This document shows, piece by piece, positions 1-11,919 of a DNA stretch of 64,000 nt. The stretch is from Pohlia nutans. Lineage: Eukaryota > Streptophyta > Bryopsida > Bryales > Mniaceae. The notes under the pieces are model-generated. The model saw only the letters and a list, made by a program, of their open reading frames with translations, made no database searches and was not told the origin of the DNA. The stretch spans positions 21,594,113-21,658,112 of the forward strand of contig CM040092.1 in the NCBI GenBank assembly GCA_022496805.1, written 5' to 3'. How positions within the stretch are numbered: position 1 is the stretch's first letter; each line of letters opens with the position of its first letter. Both the position numbers and the translations under genes were made by a program.

Positions 1-280
1 TATTACATTTCAACCAATCACAAAAAAAATTCATCCGTAGATTGTCAATATCTTATTCGTAATTGAATTACAAAATAATTTTGAATTTCACGTTTCAAAT
101 TTTATACAAAATTATTGGTAATAGCAAGCATAGATCTAACCATATGGATAGAATCTAAAATTCATTATGTACAACTTTTATTCATATATCAAGTTCAAAA
201 TATCCCTCTGGGATGCATTTTATAATGCATCTTTGCAAAACTGCCGAATTTGGAGAGGGCTCTAGGCATTTAGGGGTTAA
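1..280 (+). repeat. Family B TTAA MITE, right part, cut by window edge
   Basis: This is the 3' half of a roughly 580-bp repeat found at least seven times in the window. It ends in CATTTAGGGGTTAA. The inner text (TAATGCATCTTTGCAAAACTG, then a GGAGAGGGCTCTAGG block) matches the right ends of the copies at 30293-30869 (inverted) and 62280-62846. The left part lies outside the window. The terminal TTAA is shared with the family A element that follows. Confidence 0.85.
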
Positions 281-857
281 ATGTCACAGCGTCCAGTTTC
301 TGGACGACTAACAGATTCAAATCCTCCCTACGTTCTCATCAATGCTTGGATGAAAGTCATCCAATTTTTTGGAGATACTTCACCAAGTTGTTGTCCTATC
401 TAATGGTTGGATTTACTCATACTTGAGTACGTATTTTTCTAAAATTACAAATGTAGAAGTATGTCAAGTCATTGACCAAGCCAAATTTGCATTAACTGTA
501 GTTCAAAAGTGGCCTTGCAAATATGAGGTCATAGATTTAAGAAACACAAAAATTTCAAAGAATCACCAGGTTTAAGAGTATCTCATTTCAAACTCATTCC
601 AACAAATTTTACTCAAAAAATATTAAAATCTTGTTTGTAATCAAATTTAGAAGGAATTTTTAATTTTAACTTTCAAATTTTATAATTAAATATTGGTGAT
701 AGTATTAGTGAATTGAACCGTACGGATGGAATCTAAAATTCAAAATCTAGAACTTTCATTTGTATATCAATTCCAAAATATTATTCTAAATAGAACTTTA
801 TGATGATTTTTCTCAAATTGTCAATTCTAGGGACACCTTGGTACGTTTAGGGGTTAA
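277..857 (+). repeat. Family A TTAA MITE, full copy
   Basis: A 581-bp repeat is bounded by TTAA at both ends. Its right end is CGTTTAGGGGTTAA. Near the left end is the palindrome CGTCCAGTTTCTGGACG. The expected CCCCTAAAC at the extreme left is missing here, because the copy is fused to the preceding family B right end. Inverted and direct copies lie at 17506-18093 and 37445-37818. Family A is a diverged sister of B and C, sharing the layout of the inner segment around GGTGATAG and GTACGGATGGAATCTAAAATT. Confidence 0.85.
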
Positions 858-1395
858 CTGCCTAAGCGTTCAGTTTTTGAACAATGTACAGATTTCATCC
901 ACGTTTTCTCATCTGCCATGCACTTTTGCCAGCGTGGATTTTGTACTATAGATTTTATTGGAAGTTAGATTCATGCATGTGAATCCATTAGAAAGAAGAT
1001 GATTTGTGAAAAATTTATGCCTCATTTCATGTAAGATCTTAGTTCAAAATAGATCAAAAGTGCTCTTGAAAAGTCAACTCATAAAACTAAGCAACTAAAA
1101 AATCTCCAAAAATCGCTACACTGAGAGTATTACATTTCAACCCAACACAAAAAATTTCATTTACAGATTGTCAATATTTTATTTGTAAGAATTTGAATTT
1201 TGAGTTTCAAATTTTATACAAAAATATTGGCGATTGCAATCACAGATTTAACTGTATGGATAGAATGTAAAATTCATATTGTACAACTTTTATTCATACA
1301 TCAAGTTCAAAATATCCCTCTTAATTGGATTTTATAATGCATCTTTGCAAAAGTGCTCAATTTTGAGAAGGTTGGATATAGTCATTTAGGGATTA
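854..1395 (+). repeat. Family B TTAA MITE
   Basis: This family B copy begins at the TTAA that ends the preceding family A copy (854-857). It runs to a slightly decayed right end, CATTTAGGGATTAG. The left palindrome is degenerate (CGTTCAGTTTTTGAAC). The B-A-B chain over bases 1-1395 shows elements sitting directly in each other's TTAA. Confidence 0.8.
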
Positions 1396-1909
1396 GCCCC
1401 TAAATGACAGAGGGGGTAAGGGCAAAACCTAGATGTGTTATAAAATGTTACCGTAGCAACTTTGATGAAGTTTGGTCCAAAAGAGAAAATAAGATTCATG
1501 ATGTTTAGTAATTATCCGTACAGTCAAACTTTCAAAAAATGTTTAAGATATTTATTTAATGAATTTAGAAGCATTTACCATTTAATATTCACCAAAATTA
1601 CAAATTTTATTTTAAAATTTGAAATTTGGTATGAATGGTTAAAACTAGACATTCAATTCTAAAATTAAAAAAAAATGTTTTCAAAGGACATCATTAGTTT
1701 CCCCAAATAGTAAATTTTATAATACTAGGACAATATCGAGGTCTTTGTCTTTGAAAATTTCTCTTCAGTGGAGTTTAACTCGGATTGACATGACTCAAAT
1801 TGGGTTGGAAAATAGACTTGATTTCCTATTTGAAAATATGTTTTACTTTTTCTAATTTTTTTTTTCTACCTAGGCATCCCATAAAAAATGGGCAACAACC
1901 ATAAAATGG
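1396..1909. other. AT-rich spacer, no gene seen
   Basis: This is unique-looking AT-rich sequence. It starts with CCCCTAAATGACAG, which resembles another TTAA-element end, but no matching second end was found. A 66-codon open frame at 1462-1662 has no recognisable features and looks like chance. Confidence 0.5.
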
Positions 1910-3034
1910 TCGTTTCATCATTGGTGCCACGGCCTTTCCTTCATGCACTCTGCTCATCACCTTGAGCCTCGACCTGTCCACTTAGCTGCTGATGAAGTAC
2001 TGTCGGGTGTGGAATATTCTACACCATCTACTATAGAGAAAAGGCTAAGACATTGCATGCTACAAAATGTTGTCGGTACTAAAGAACATTATTGGCACTA
2101 ACTTGATGTCAATACTAGCCTTAGGCACCATGCTCCGACTCGGTGCCCACAGACCACCTTTTTACAAGTGCACTACACTAAATGAATGATTTAGTGTCCA
2201 AGACACTATTTCTCCTCCTTGCCCTTAACGCATGTGGCCTTGCATTTAGAGTGGGTGGAGTGCGCCATTTAGAGCATGGCTCTTTTGGTCCACCTTAGGT
2301 GGTGTCATACTATACCCACAAACATCACGTCATGCCACACGAAGTGGCACACTTGCAATACGTTGATAGGATCTTGTACAAAATTACGGCAGCATTTGAC
2401 ATTGAAAAAGCTAAGTTCAGAATGAGTCATCCACACTTGACGAAGAGTAAAGGTTACGAAGTACAGACAAATGCTGTAGGTCTTCTTATCCTGACCAAGT
2501 CACCCCATCTGAATAGTAACAACATTAATGACTTAGTGATTGTACAATCTCAATCTCTAGCTTTCTTCATCATCATGGAACTTCGTTAAAAAATTTGCCT
2601 TGCGTAAAAAGTTATAGCCTTGAGTAAATAGTGAGTGTGGCTCGGACTAAATACTATAATGGTGGTAATAGCCAAAAAGAAAGACTCAAAAAGTCAAACA
2701 TTCATTGTAGAGAGCTTGTTTGAAGCTTGATGAGTGAGCAACACTTGCTTTTTTTTCTTGGGATGAAGCCTCCTACCCCAAATTGAGCTCAAGATTGTAT
2801 AACATTTAGTAGCCTTCATGCCCACTGCCTTTCTTTCATGCACTCTATTCATCACCTTGAGCCTCCACCTGTCCTCTTAGCTATTGATGAAGTACTATTG
2901 GGTGTGGAATATTCTACACTATATATTGTAGAGACAAGGCAGGGACAGTGCATTCTACTGAATGTTATGTGTGCACAAAAAGAATTTGGATTTCTTTTCC
3001 AAGACTGTTGACGCAACACCTCAAGAATGTTATG
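1910..3034 (+). repeat. Family K repeat, two tandem partial copies
   Basis: Two diverged copies of a segment with CATGCACTCT, CATCACCTTGAGCCTC, GATGAAGTACT and GGTGTGGAATATTCTACAC lie at about 1925-2060 and 2815-2960. A third diverged copy is at 49125-49290. In both places the segment is associated with a family J element: J follows the second copy here and precedes the third. A partial J-like end (AAATGAATGATTTAGTGTC) is near 2175. The 96-codon open frame at 2299-2589 lies between the copies and resembles no protein I know. Confidence 0.6.
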
Positions 3035-3354
3035 TACACTGAATGGCGTATTTAGTGTCCCGAAACACTATTTTTAAAACGGGACACTATTTAATTTTAG
3101 GGAGATATAGTGTCCTCGTAAGAAAACAAATGAATGTAATGTTCCAATGACAAATGGCAACTTTATAATAAATATGGCATGCCACCTCATGCCACTCTCA
3201 TTACTTGAAAAGAACATGGCACTCTCAATGAAAGTAAGAATGATAAGTGACAAACTCCAATGTAGTGTCAGGGACACTGTTTCTCTTCACCTTTGAATGA
3301 ATTGTGGTAAAAGACATCAATTATCTCTAGACACTAAATATGCCATTCAGTGTA
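3035..3354 (+). repeat. Family J MITE
   Basis: A 320-bp element with terminal inverted repeats of about 25 bp. The left end is TACACTGAATGGCGTATTTA and the right end is its near-perfect reverse complement (TATGCCATTCAGTGTA). A second copy is at 48803-49124. It has no coding capacity. A target duplication could not be settled. Confidence 0.75.
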
Positions 3355-3814
3355 GTGAAAGGACAACAAGCCATTTGTGCATTTCCAGCATCTCGCGGCT
3401 GGGCATATGACTCTTCTCTTATTATGGTACTGTTCCTTGACAGATCCCCTTGGAAAAACTAGATTGACCGAGTTGCAATGAAAAGTGCTAAAGGAGGTAG
3501 CTAAATACCTACCCCAACATTACATGCGGCGTATATAATGCAATGTAGTGAAACTGCCTGTTAGTAAGATTTGCAAAACAACAGTATAAACAGGTAATAA
3601 ACAGTTTTGTTCATATAACAATGGACAAAGTAAAGTATTCATCTCAATCAAATCTTCAATGTCTTCTATTTACCTCAAACATATATGTGTCTATACAGTA
3701 CTAATGTGCACTTCCAGTAAATTTTTGAATAAGAATAGCCACAAGAATTATTTTTATCCTCTTTAAAAATTAAATTGTATGAGATGAAAAGATTAGTCAC
3801 AGGAAGTGCAAGCT

Positions 3815-4135
3815 CTAAGGTAACTATATGTAAAAGCGACCCTTTCCTTAAAGTGTCCCTAGCTCAATCTTCTATAATAAGTAGATTCTGACACCCTACT
3901 ATTGATGAGAATGTACACAATCTGAACATTAGAGTTTAGGGTCGCTTTAAGGTCAACTTATAGTCAGCACTTTGGAAATTCATAACTTATTCATACGGTG
4001 TCCAAATAACGCATGCTAAAGTGCGTTGGAATTCTCTTGAACTTGCTATTAAGACCCACTTAAAATATTTCCTGTTTAATGTGTGTAAATAGGCTCAATT
4101 GGTAAGGTGGACGCTTTAAGGTATAGTTACCTTAG
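3815..4135 (+). repeat. Family L MITE
   Basis: A roughly 320-bp element whose left end CTAAGGTAACTATA is repeated inverted at the right (TATAGTTACCTTAG). The inner text GATGAGAATGTACAC and CACCCTACTA recurs in opposite orientation in the copy at 49309-49628. It is non-coding. Confidence 0.7.
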
Positions 4136-5286
4136 TGCTTGAAACTCATCTCCAGTAACTTAACTTGGGTTCACTGTGTACTCTCTGGTGACTGCAACTT
4201 TGGCATGTCAGCATTTCAATATATCATAATATTGGGTGAACAATTATGCCAATTAGCACAAAGAGAAATGTTGAACTTTGTCAGTGTCAAGTAGCTTTGA
4301 GAAAACTCTGACATCTGATGGAACTAAACGAAGCAAGTTTAGGCTGTACGGCTGTACCCATGCTGCAACATGGCAACAATCTCCATTGGCAATAAAGTAG
4401 TGGACATTAGTTCAAGCGGAAAGACACCAAAGCTGTAGACATGCTTTTGGCAGTTAGCATGTGTGTCTCAAAGTACCTGCAAAATGTAAAGAATCTAAGG
4501 TAGTGGTGCATATTTCCGTCTGAATTTCAGGTTTGCATATTTAGGCTTGTGAAAGAAGAAGTTTATAATTTTTGTATGCTCCGCAAAGCTAGTGCAAAGG
4601 CATCCCAAGAAAAAACACATTTTTTGAGCATTTCTACAATTTTCTATGAATTTTTAAGTTTGAAAGCATAGAGTGGCCATTAACCGCCTGTAGGGTCTTG
4701 GCTTTCATGAGAGGTTGGATTATGAAAATAGTGCGCTTACTGCACCAATCAGAAGCACTCAACTTTCCAAGGCATGGACGTAATTAGAACGTTCCTAGGA
4801 AATTTTTAGGTCCAGGCTGGGTGGTTTCTGGGACCCAGCCCCCCAATCCTAGGGGTCGGAAATTGGGACTGGTCGGAAATTGGGACTGCTACCTTAAGTA
4901 GCTGATCATAAGGTTCTTTAGCTCTTCTCTGCATCACCTCACTTCAGAATATGGTCACTATTTCCAAATCACTGTAACAAATCCCTGAATCATGGCAAGT
5001 CCACATCATCTTTAGCTAAAGAAGTTGGATGGTGAGACACTGTTGAAACATATACAGTGCTACAGTTGAAAAGGGTGGACTCTACTAATTGCTAAAAAAC
5101 CTTATGATGAATCCAACATCATATCATGCGAATGAAGAAAATACTGGTATATAGTAATTGCACGTTCACTGTTTGTACTTTGCAGCCATCCTTCAAGGGG
5201 TATTAATAGGGGCTCACTCTGGGTCTAGGTATCCATATGTCTCCTTTGCAACAGTGGAAACGTGAGTTTTCCCATTGGCTGAAGGT
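4136..5286. other. Intergenic, no gene seen
   Basis: No convincing exon, RNA or repeat boundary was found. A short direct duplication of GGTCGGAAATTGGGACTG lies near 4855-4890. Confidence 0.4.
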
Positions 5287-5298
5287 GTTATATATATG

Positions 5299-5382
<84 letters not shown>
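5287..5382. repeat. (TA)n microsatellite
   Basis: A nearly pure TA dinucleotide run of about 75 bp, preceded by TATGTATGTG. The open frame rich in Ile-Tyr that it creates on the minus strand is an artefact. Confidence 0.95.
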
Positions 5383-5384
<2 letters not shown>

Positions 5385-5609
5385 GTTAGAAAGGTCTCAA
5401 AAATACGCTTCCAACGGTATATTATGCATCTCCTAATTCCAAAAAAATTACTCGCAGTGAGCAAATGAAGACTTTGCACATGTTTTACATCCATAGTCCC
5501 CCAAGTGGTCTAAAATGACAAACTTGTGCAGTTTATTTTTACCAATTTTTTTTTTAGTGTAACTTACAGGGTCCAAAGTCAGCAATCTTGGCCACGTATT
5601 TGTCAGTGA

Positions 5610-5875
5610 GGAGGATGTTGCACTTTTGAGAGCACTTTTGAACTATTTTGAACTAAGATCTTAGAATTTTGTGGTGAATCACTGCAACACGTAATGAGGC
5701 ATAAAATTTTCACAAATCATCCCCATTCTGATCGGTTCACACATGTAGGAAGCTAACTTCCCATAAAATCTATAGTAAAAAATCCACACTGCAAAAAGTG
5801 CATGACGGATGAGAAAACGTGAATGAAATCTATACATTGTCCAAAAAATGGACGCCTAGGCAGTCAAGGGTTTAA
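5610..5875 (-). repeat. Family B TTAA MITE, truncated, inverted
   Basis: This is the reverse complement of the left half of family B. It ends at GTCCAAAAAATGGACG followed by CAAGGGTTTAA, so the subterminal palindrome is present. The right-hand half is missing and the break lies near 5610. Confidence 0.75.
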
Positions 5876-6202
5876 GCATATAAAAAATCCCCTATTAATG
5901 AAGCATTACAGAAAAATGAACATATTTGTTAAAATGGTGTTTCATAACGCCAAAAGTGCACAGAGCTCTAAAAACTAGGACTTGTGTAGATGAGAAGTTC
6001 CAGACGGGCATCTGGAACAGTGCCAATTTCTTGAAATTTTGCCATTTTATCAAATATGGCGATCAAAGGGCCACCTGAATATATGAAACTTTCACAAATT
6101 GCATCAAGTTGCAAAGATGGAGGCTAGATACTATCTGGGCCATATGTCACAGCTTGCTTGGATTCCAGTTGGAACAAGGGAGATAACTGAGCCTGATCCA
6201 CA

Positions 6203-6826
6203 TTACGACCAATTTTCAAACGCAACCACATGAGATTGCAAGGGCCCGCCTGTTTTGATGATAGTTGAGTTAACCGAAAACAAAAGAGGTTGCAACAGGA
6301 GTCAAACAAGAGTCTTGTCACTAAAAATAAGATCCACTGTCACATATTCTCAGTGAATAGTAACTTGGTCTCGAATTGAATAGCAACTCAGGGTTGGTTG
6401 TTGTCACATATTCTCAGTGTTCGCAACTGAGGGTCCCGCAGCTAAGATACTGTCAGGTGCTTGTTTTAAAGAATTTAGAAACTCGGCTTAGTCTTAGTTT
6501 TGGAGCTTTCTTCAACTCAAAACGAGTCTAACATGAGTTTGAGCTGAGTTTCCTCTTTGGGAGCTTCTTTTCGGTTAACTCTAGTGTATTCCACCACGGG
6601 ACCGTTGCCTTCAACATTAATGGTGAAAGTCCTCGAAGTGCTACTTTGATTCAGCTCCGCGAAAAACAATTCTAAAATGGCCAGAACTGGTTCACTAATA
6701 GAAAACGTAATGTTAACTTGTTGAACTGTAGGAGATGTTTGGCTCGTTTGCAGAATAGCAGATGGAATCCTAAGAGGCATTTTGTTAACATTCCCTTGAA
6801 TAGGAAGATTAGATCCGCTTAGTCTG
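6203..6826 (-). pseudogene. Malectin-like domain fragment, split by a MITE
   Basis: On the minus strand, 6579-6780 encodes a stretch containing IPSAILQTSQT, then AILELFFAEL and RTFTINVEG. This pattern matches malectin-like ectodomains of plant receptor kinases, where a 'LELYFAE' strand is followed by 'R.F.I..NG'. The frame is entered by the family I element at 6270-6578. Reading from the codons before the right TTAA straight into sequence beyond the left TTAA keeps an open frame for about 25 more codons, to a stop at 6203-6205. No kinase domain, signal peptide or complete exon set was found nearby. It is therefore read as a gene fragment or pseudogene. Domain assignment is by motif only. Confidence 0.55.
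6270..6578 (+). repeat. Family I TTAA MITE inside coding sequence
   Basis: A 309-bp element with TTAA at 6270-6273 and 6575-6578. The ends are GAGTTAACCGAAAAC and its inverted match TTTTCGGTTAACTC. Close copies are at 56598-56892 and, more diverged, at 48490-48800. It sits inside the malectin-like frame. Removing it with one TTAA gives an uninterrupted reading frame, which supports a 4-bp TTAA target duplication. Confidence 0.8.
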
Positions 6827-7557
6827 GTTAGTGAATTGCGGGGTATGTGAAAAAAATTCTTTTCATTTTTGTGTGAGTGTTGTGTTTTTCATGCAAGAGG
6901 ATGTTGCGAGTTATTTGAATCCTGATGATGAAGGAGTATTGCTTGTGATCGATGGTGAACTTGGTTTGGAAGGCATTAGGAAAAAACTAGACCCTCTAAA
7001 AGGCTGCATGGAGGGCCTATTTCGGGCTTTGTTTATTCCGGTACATCTCAAGTACTACTCATGGAATGTTGGGTCTAGACTGTCACCCTATGTGCTACAT
7101 GGAGAAAACATCAAGGCCACGGAGAATTCAACATTTGGGGGAGTTGGAGGTATCAAGAGTTGAAAGGTGGTACCAACAACTTGGAGTATTTTAATGTAAG
7201 TACTTCTATAATGATAAGAATACTACAGGGAAATGGATTCCCATGAGGTATATTTTGGATTTTTCTTTTTTTGATTAAACTAAATTTAGGGTATGAAAAT
7301 GAGTTCTATTGTATTTGAGCTTAACTAACAAAATGAAGCTTACCAAATCTAGTTTCTACTTCACTTTGAATTTTTGGAAAACTTTGCAAATTGAGTGATA
7401 AATTTATTGGAATTACAAGTTCAGTGGATATGACCATAGTGTAGAGATTTTTTAAATTTAGACACAAGGACGATTTTCATTTATTGTAAGTTTCTTCATT
7501 GTAATTTACATCTTTGGTAAGAAAATCCGAATTTTTGAGTATATTTTGTAATCGATA
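6827..7557. other. Intergenic, no gene seen
   Basis: A 110-codon open frame at 6831-7163 has no recognisable motif and no neighbouring exon structure. The remainder is AT-rich with nothing assigned. Confidence 0.4.
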
Positions 7558-7760
7558 CTCCCTTTGTCTTACTAAAACACCATGATTGCAATCAAATCCA
7601 TGGATTAATAGAACATGAAGGTGAGGTAAAGGTGACTGCTAGGATTGGCTTCATACACATGGGGATAATTACTCAAAAGTGTGTAAGACTACAAATCAGG
7701 GTTATATTTTGGGACAAAATTTAAGTGGGTATCATGGTGTTTTAGTGGGACGGGAGGGAG
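7558..7760 (+). mobile_element. Stowaway-type MITE
   Basis: A 203-bp element flanked by TA (7556-7557 and 7761-7762). The left end CTCCCTTTGTCTTACTAAAA and right end TTTTAGTGGGACGGGAGGGAG are inverted repeats of about 29 bp. They match the plant Stowaway consensus (CTCCCTCCGTCCC). Stowaways are non-autonomous relatives of plant Tc1/mariner transposons. A TTAA-type end (CATTTAGGGGTTAA, near 7946-7959) lies about 190 bp downstream without a visible partner. Confidence 0.88.
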
Positions 7761-8044
7761 TATGAATTTTCGTTACAATCACTTCAAAAAGTAATACTAA
7801 TTTCAAATTTTCACCATAAAATTCATGATTTGTAGTAAACACATGACTTTGTCTACTAAAATTATAAAGTTGAATACTTATCTTACTTATAGTGCCAAAA
7901 TTGAGTGTGACATGTAAATCATGATTCCATGGTCATAGGCCCAGACATTTAGGGGTTAAATAGCCACCAACGCATTACACGGTCAGTAAACATACTGTTA
8001 CGAAAAGCTGTCAACCAAGCAATGGCATCAGTTTTATGATGACA

Positions 8045-11000
8045 TCACTTGAACTGAATTGAATTTGAGAGCCAACCCAAACCTGGATTGCTCTTACGAA
8101 TTGTCTGGATACTCGTTACTTGTTGTCTCCCAAGCATTGATCCTGCAACACTTACTTCATCGTCTTTGCTGCCTCTAGAGTGAGTATCCTTGGAACCAGA
8201 ACCTGATAATCCTGCAATGGTAAAGGCACTAAGTACACTACCTAGAACATTCAATACGTTGTGTTTGCTTAGCTTACCATTTGGCTCACTAGGATTCTCA
8301 TATTTAACTAGACTAATGGCCTCTTTAGAACTAGATTCTCCAAGCGGTGAACTTGTATTATTGTGGGTCTTTGCACTTTCTAATTCTGATTCCAGATGGG
8401 ATATAGGCATTTCCGGATCTCCTAGGCATAAGGAATCAAGATAGTTTCGGTCACTCTCATCTTCATCAATGTCTCCTGCCAAGCTCGTGGCAGCTTCTGC
8501 ACATTTCAATCCAGAGGGTCAGAACAATGAACATGTAGTGGACCGGAACCATCAGTGCAACCTAAGGTCGTGCACTGGAATATTACGGATACGATTGCAA
8601 CGTCCTGACATCTCAAATGATAAAAGAAAGACCGAGAGCCTAAAAAAATTTCAAAGCAGAATTGAAAGAAGAGTGGGGAGAGAGATGAATCTAGTTAACT
8701 ACAAGATACAGATAACAGACGTACAATTTGAGAAGCTGTCTTGAGCTTACCGCTGCTGGACTGTCCATGGCCGCAACTGTTTGACGAGCTTTCACTCAAT
8801 ACAAGACTCCTACTTGACGATTGGCAGAACGAGTCAACCTGCGGAAACGAGGATGTCTTTTCACATCAAAACTGAAAGAAATTGAAAACATAAAACTGAT
8901 CTTTCAGACTCCAAGACTATCACTATCATCATAAAGATCAAAACAGCAATGCACAACTAGAATATCATTTTTCTAAGAGGAAATGATACACACGGAAGGT
9001 GCACAAGAAAAAGAAATAAAGCACTAACCAGTGGCCCAAGAAATTCTCGTCACGAGACAATAAAAATGTTGTACCTCTGGATTTCTGGATGCGTCACTCC
9101 TGGAAGTTGGTGAGACATCTTCCAAGAGCAAACTTGAGCTTTCACCCACAAGAAGTGGATCCTCCGTTCCCCTGTACATCCTAAGTCTATTTACGCTGTC
9201 AACTTGCCGCTGGAAAGCCATGCCTGCTGAAAAAAATATAGCTGCCAAGACGTCTGGTCTGGTCGCAATATTGCTCGTATATTGGCCTGGTTAAAACAAG
9301 GACAAAGTTCTCAAGTTAAGAAATCCCAGGATAATGCTAATAATATGCTAGCCAAATGTCAAAGACTAGATGCCGAACACGTAAAAAGTAATTACAATGG
9401 CAACTCGACGCAATTGTCATTGTAATTATCCTCAGTTATGGTAATTGTCCTCAGTTTTCAAAAAAGCCCAGACCACTATCATGAATTGAAACACATAACC
9501 TACACACCAGGTGCATATTTCTCCAAGCTTTGAGCTGCTACATATCTGTGCAACTTCGAATTTAGTTCAATGAGGTCACCTTCCATCTCCTTCAGCATTT
9601 CAATCTGTTCAGCAGAAACGGAAGTGTCAGACGTTAAAATAGTAGATGTCACCAGGGTTGAGGGTGATGAGAGAAGTAATATACTCTTAAGCAGAGGAAT
9701 ATTATCAGCAGGATTCACTATACATCAAATTGCCTCACCTCTCTATCAATCTTATCAAGGCATTTAGTTGCTGGTGTAACCTGCAAGCATACCAAACCAC
9801 ATACCAGTTTCAGTAATCGATGGAAATGCTTCGAGAAATTAATGTTGGGAAAGACATAAAATTTTATCATTGCTCTCCTCGAAGAGTTCATCTCATTGGA
9901 AAACGGACCATAGCGGTGTACAATACATTTGCACCACATTTTAAGAAGCTCAAGTATCAGGCAAGTACACCCTTGAAATCATTTTATCCACCTCTCTCAG
10001 CTGTCAGTTCCTACAAGTAGATTTGGGAATTCATGACGGAAAATTCCTCAGGAATGTAGACCAATACTCACCTGTTTAAGAACGCTATCGAGTAGAATTG
10101 ATGGAGCTTCATGGCTTCTTTCAGTATCCAGAAGATCTGGTGGGTACCAAAGATCATCTAAGGAAGGCCTCAACTTACTGCAACACAATTTGGAATGCAT
10201 TGAGAGCCAGACAAACCTCACTCTAGTTGAAATTCTGAAGCACAGGTGAGACGTTTGACAGATTCAAAGACTTCAAAAAGCACTCACGCATGCATACAAA
10301 AAAATAATACTTAAACATTGACTGATTAGATGAATATCCCTAAATTTAAATACAAAGGGACCACATGTTCGAATATCATTCTTTGCAACAGAAGAACTTG
10401 CGAGCTTAACTTGCTAATTTACCTTATATCTTCAAATCGCATAAACTCTTGGTTTGAATCAGCATGATCCAATAATGTAGTCGTCTTTGTTGAACAAGCA
10501 CATAAAACTGACATCTGGAATAATCAGAAAATATGAGAGTCAACAATTACAGAATTATACATCCCAATTGCGACTTGCAGTACATTCTCCATAAAGTTAT
10601 TCAAATGTTACTATTCTCCTAACCCACTCTCTAATCTAATAACGATTCTTAAAAACCGAGAAACGTGATGTATTTCTGGTCATCACTACGAGGGACAGAT
10701 AAGAAAAAAAGGACAGATTTCAATTGGATCAATCTGACTTTGAGAATTCTTACCTCCAACTTAGCTGTTTTTTGAACATGAGATGGTCCACTTGAAAACA
10801 AAGGATATTCAAGATAGATTTCAACATCGACGTCCTCAAAGAACTGAAGAACCATAAAAATTGCATAAAGTGAGCGAAGGAACAATCAGACTAGTAAGCT
10901 ACTGTAGCTTCACAAACGAGTTTTACAAAATTCTTGCACTCAGAACAAAATCAGGGGTACATCAACCGTACTCGGTATGGCCATCTAGTTTAACTCTACG

Positions 11001-11919
11001 CTCGACAGCAACGGGACTTAAGATTTATCATATAATCAAACATGCGTGGCATCCCCTACAAAACTTTCTATCAAAAATTGTCACTTCTAAGACGAGTGAA
11101 CTAGAGGGGCTCACCTCCTTAAGATCGACAGTAATATGACCAGACAAACCAGCACTCCAATTCTGCACAGGAAATGATGAAATTATGAGCTTTCAAATGA
11201 AGTTCTGGCAGGGATCGCCTACAAAAAGCAGGGAAAGTGAATAGCTCATCAAGTGAAGAATTTGAATTATTTCAAAAATGTACCTGGTCTGAAGCAGGCC
11301 GATAAAATCATCACCATCCCATACACAGGCCAGAAATAAAGTCAGTAACATTTGATCGTTGAAACCAGGACTGCGTTCTCTTTACAACATTCGATCAAAA
11401 GGACAAAATTTGCCATAAACGGTTCACAAAAACTTCCTACAATTTCCGGTGTACGCAAACATGGCATGCTTATCCATCCGGGTCTACTTAACTGCCACTA
11501 CATTCACTCGTTTACTGATCACCCACTGACTCCAACCAAGCCCTAGAGCGCGAAATGGATACAATATCATTTCACTTATTCATATTACGCTGATAAAATC
11601 TCTCAAGGACAAGGTAGAAATCAAACATACCTATATATACGTGAAGCTTATCTGGTCTACCATACGCAATCTGGCACGAGAGTTGATGATTGATTATACA
11701 TTCGTCGCCAATTACTTCAAATTCTCCAATTTTCTGCTGTTCAGTTCCGTGTAAAAGAGTGATCTTCAGGCAGTAACTGTGACGATTATTTGAAGTGCTC
11801 CCTACAGATTCCGAACGGATTGGAAGACGTATTCCAGTAATTCTCAGGAACTTGATACAAAAGTCGTATAGATGATCTTTACGTGGCGAAGATCTTTGTG
11901 AACCTGTACTCGTTGCCAT
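8045..11919 (-). CDS. Unrecognised 522-aa protein, 11 exons
   Basis: Hand-built model, 5' to 3' on the minus strand: 11919-11631, 11377-11325, 11162-11115, 10843-10754, 10514-10423, 10177-10072, 9780-9739, 9604-9508, 9286-9075, 8838-8751, 8496-8045. All junctions are GT-AG and the total is 1569 nt, so phase closes throughout. The ATG at 11919 gives MATSTGSQRSSPRK. Residues 16-160 look beta-rich (HSYCLKITLLHG, GHITVDLKEFFEDVDVEI). Residues 241-272 are helical and charged (IEMLKEMEGDLIEL), then PDVLAAIFFSAGMAF. The C-terminal third is Ser-rich, with a short hydrophobic patch (LGSVLSAFTIAGL). No family is recognised. Exon 2 (11377-11325) is the least certain. The CDS is free of visible MITEs. 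Confidence 0.75.

Noticed and set aside
7558..7760. Grouping this element with the TTAA families
   Set aside because: The ends are CTCCC.. with TA flanks and match Stowaway; the TTAA near 7956 belongs to something else.
11116..11163. Hydrophobic reading of exon 3 of the 522-aa gene (IGVLVCLVILL)
   Set aside because: The other frame (NWSAGLSGHITVDLKE) agrees in phase with all downstream exons.
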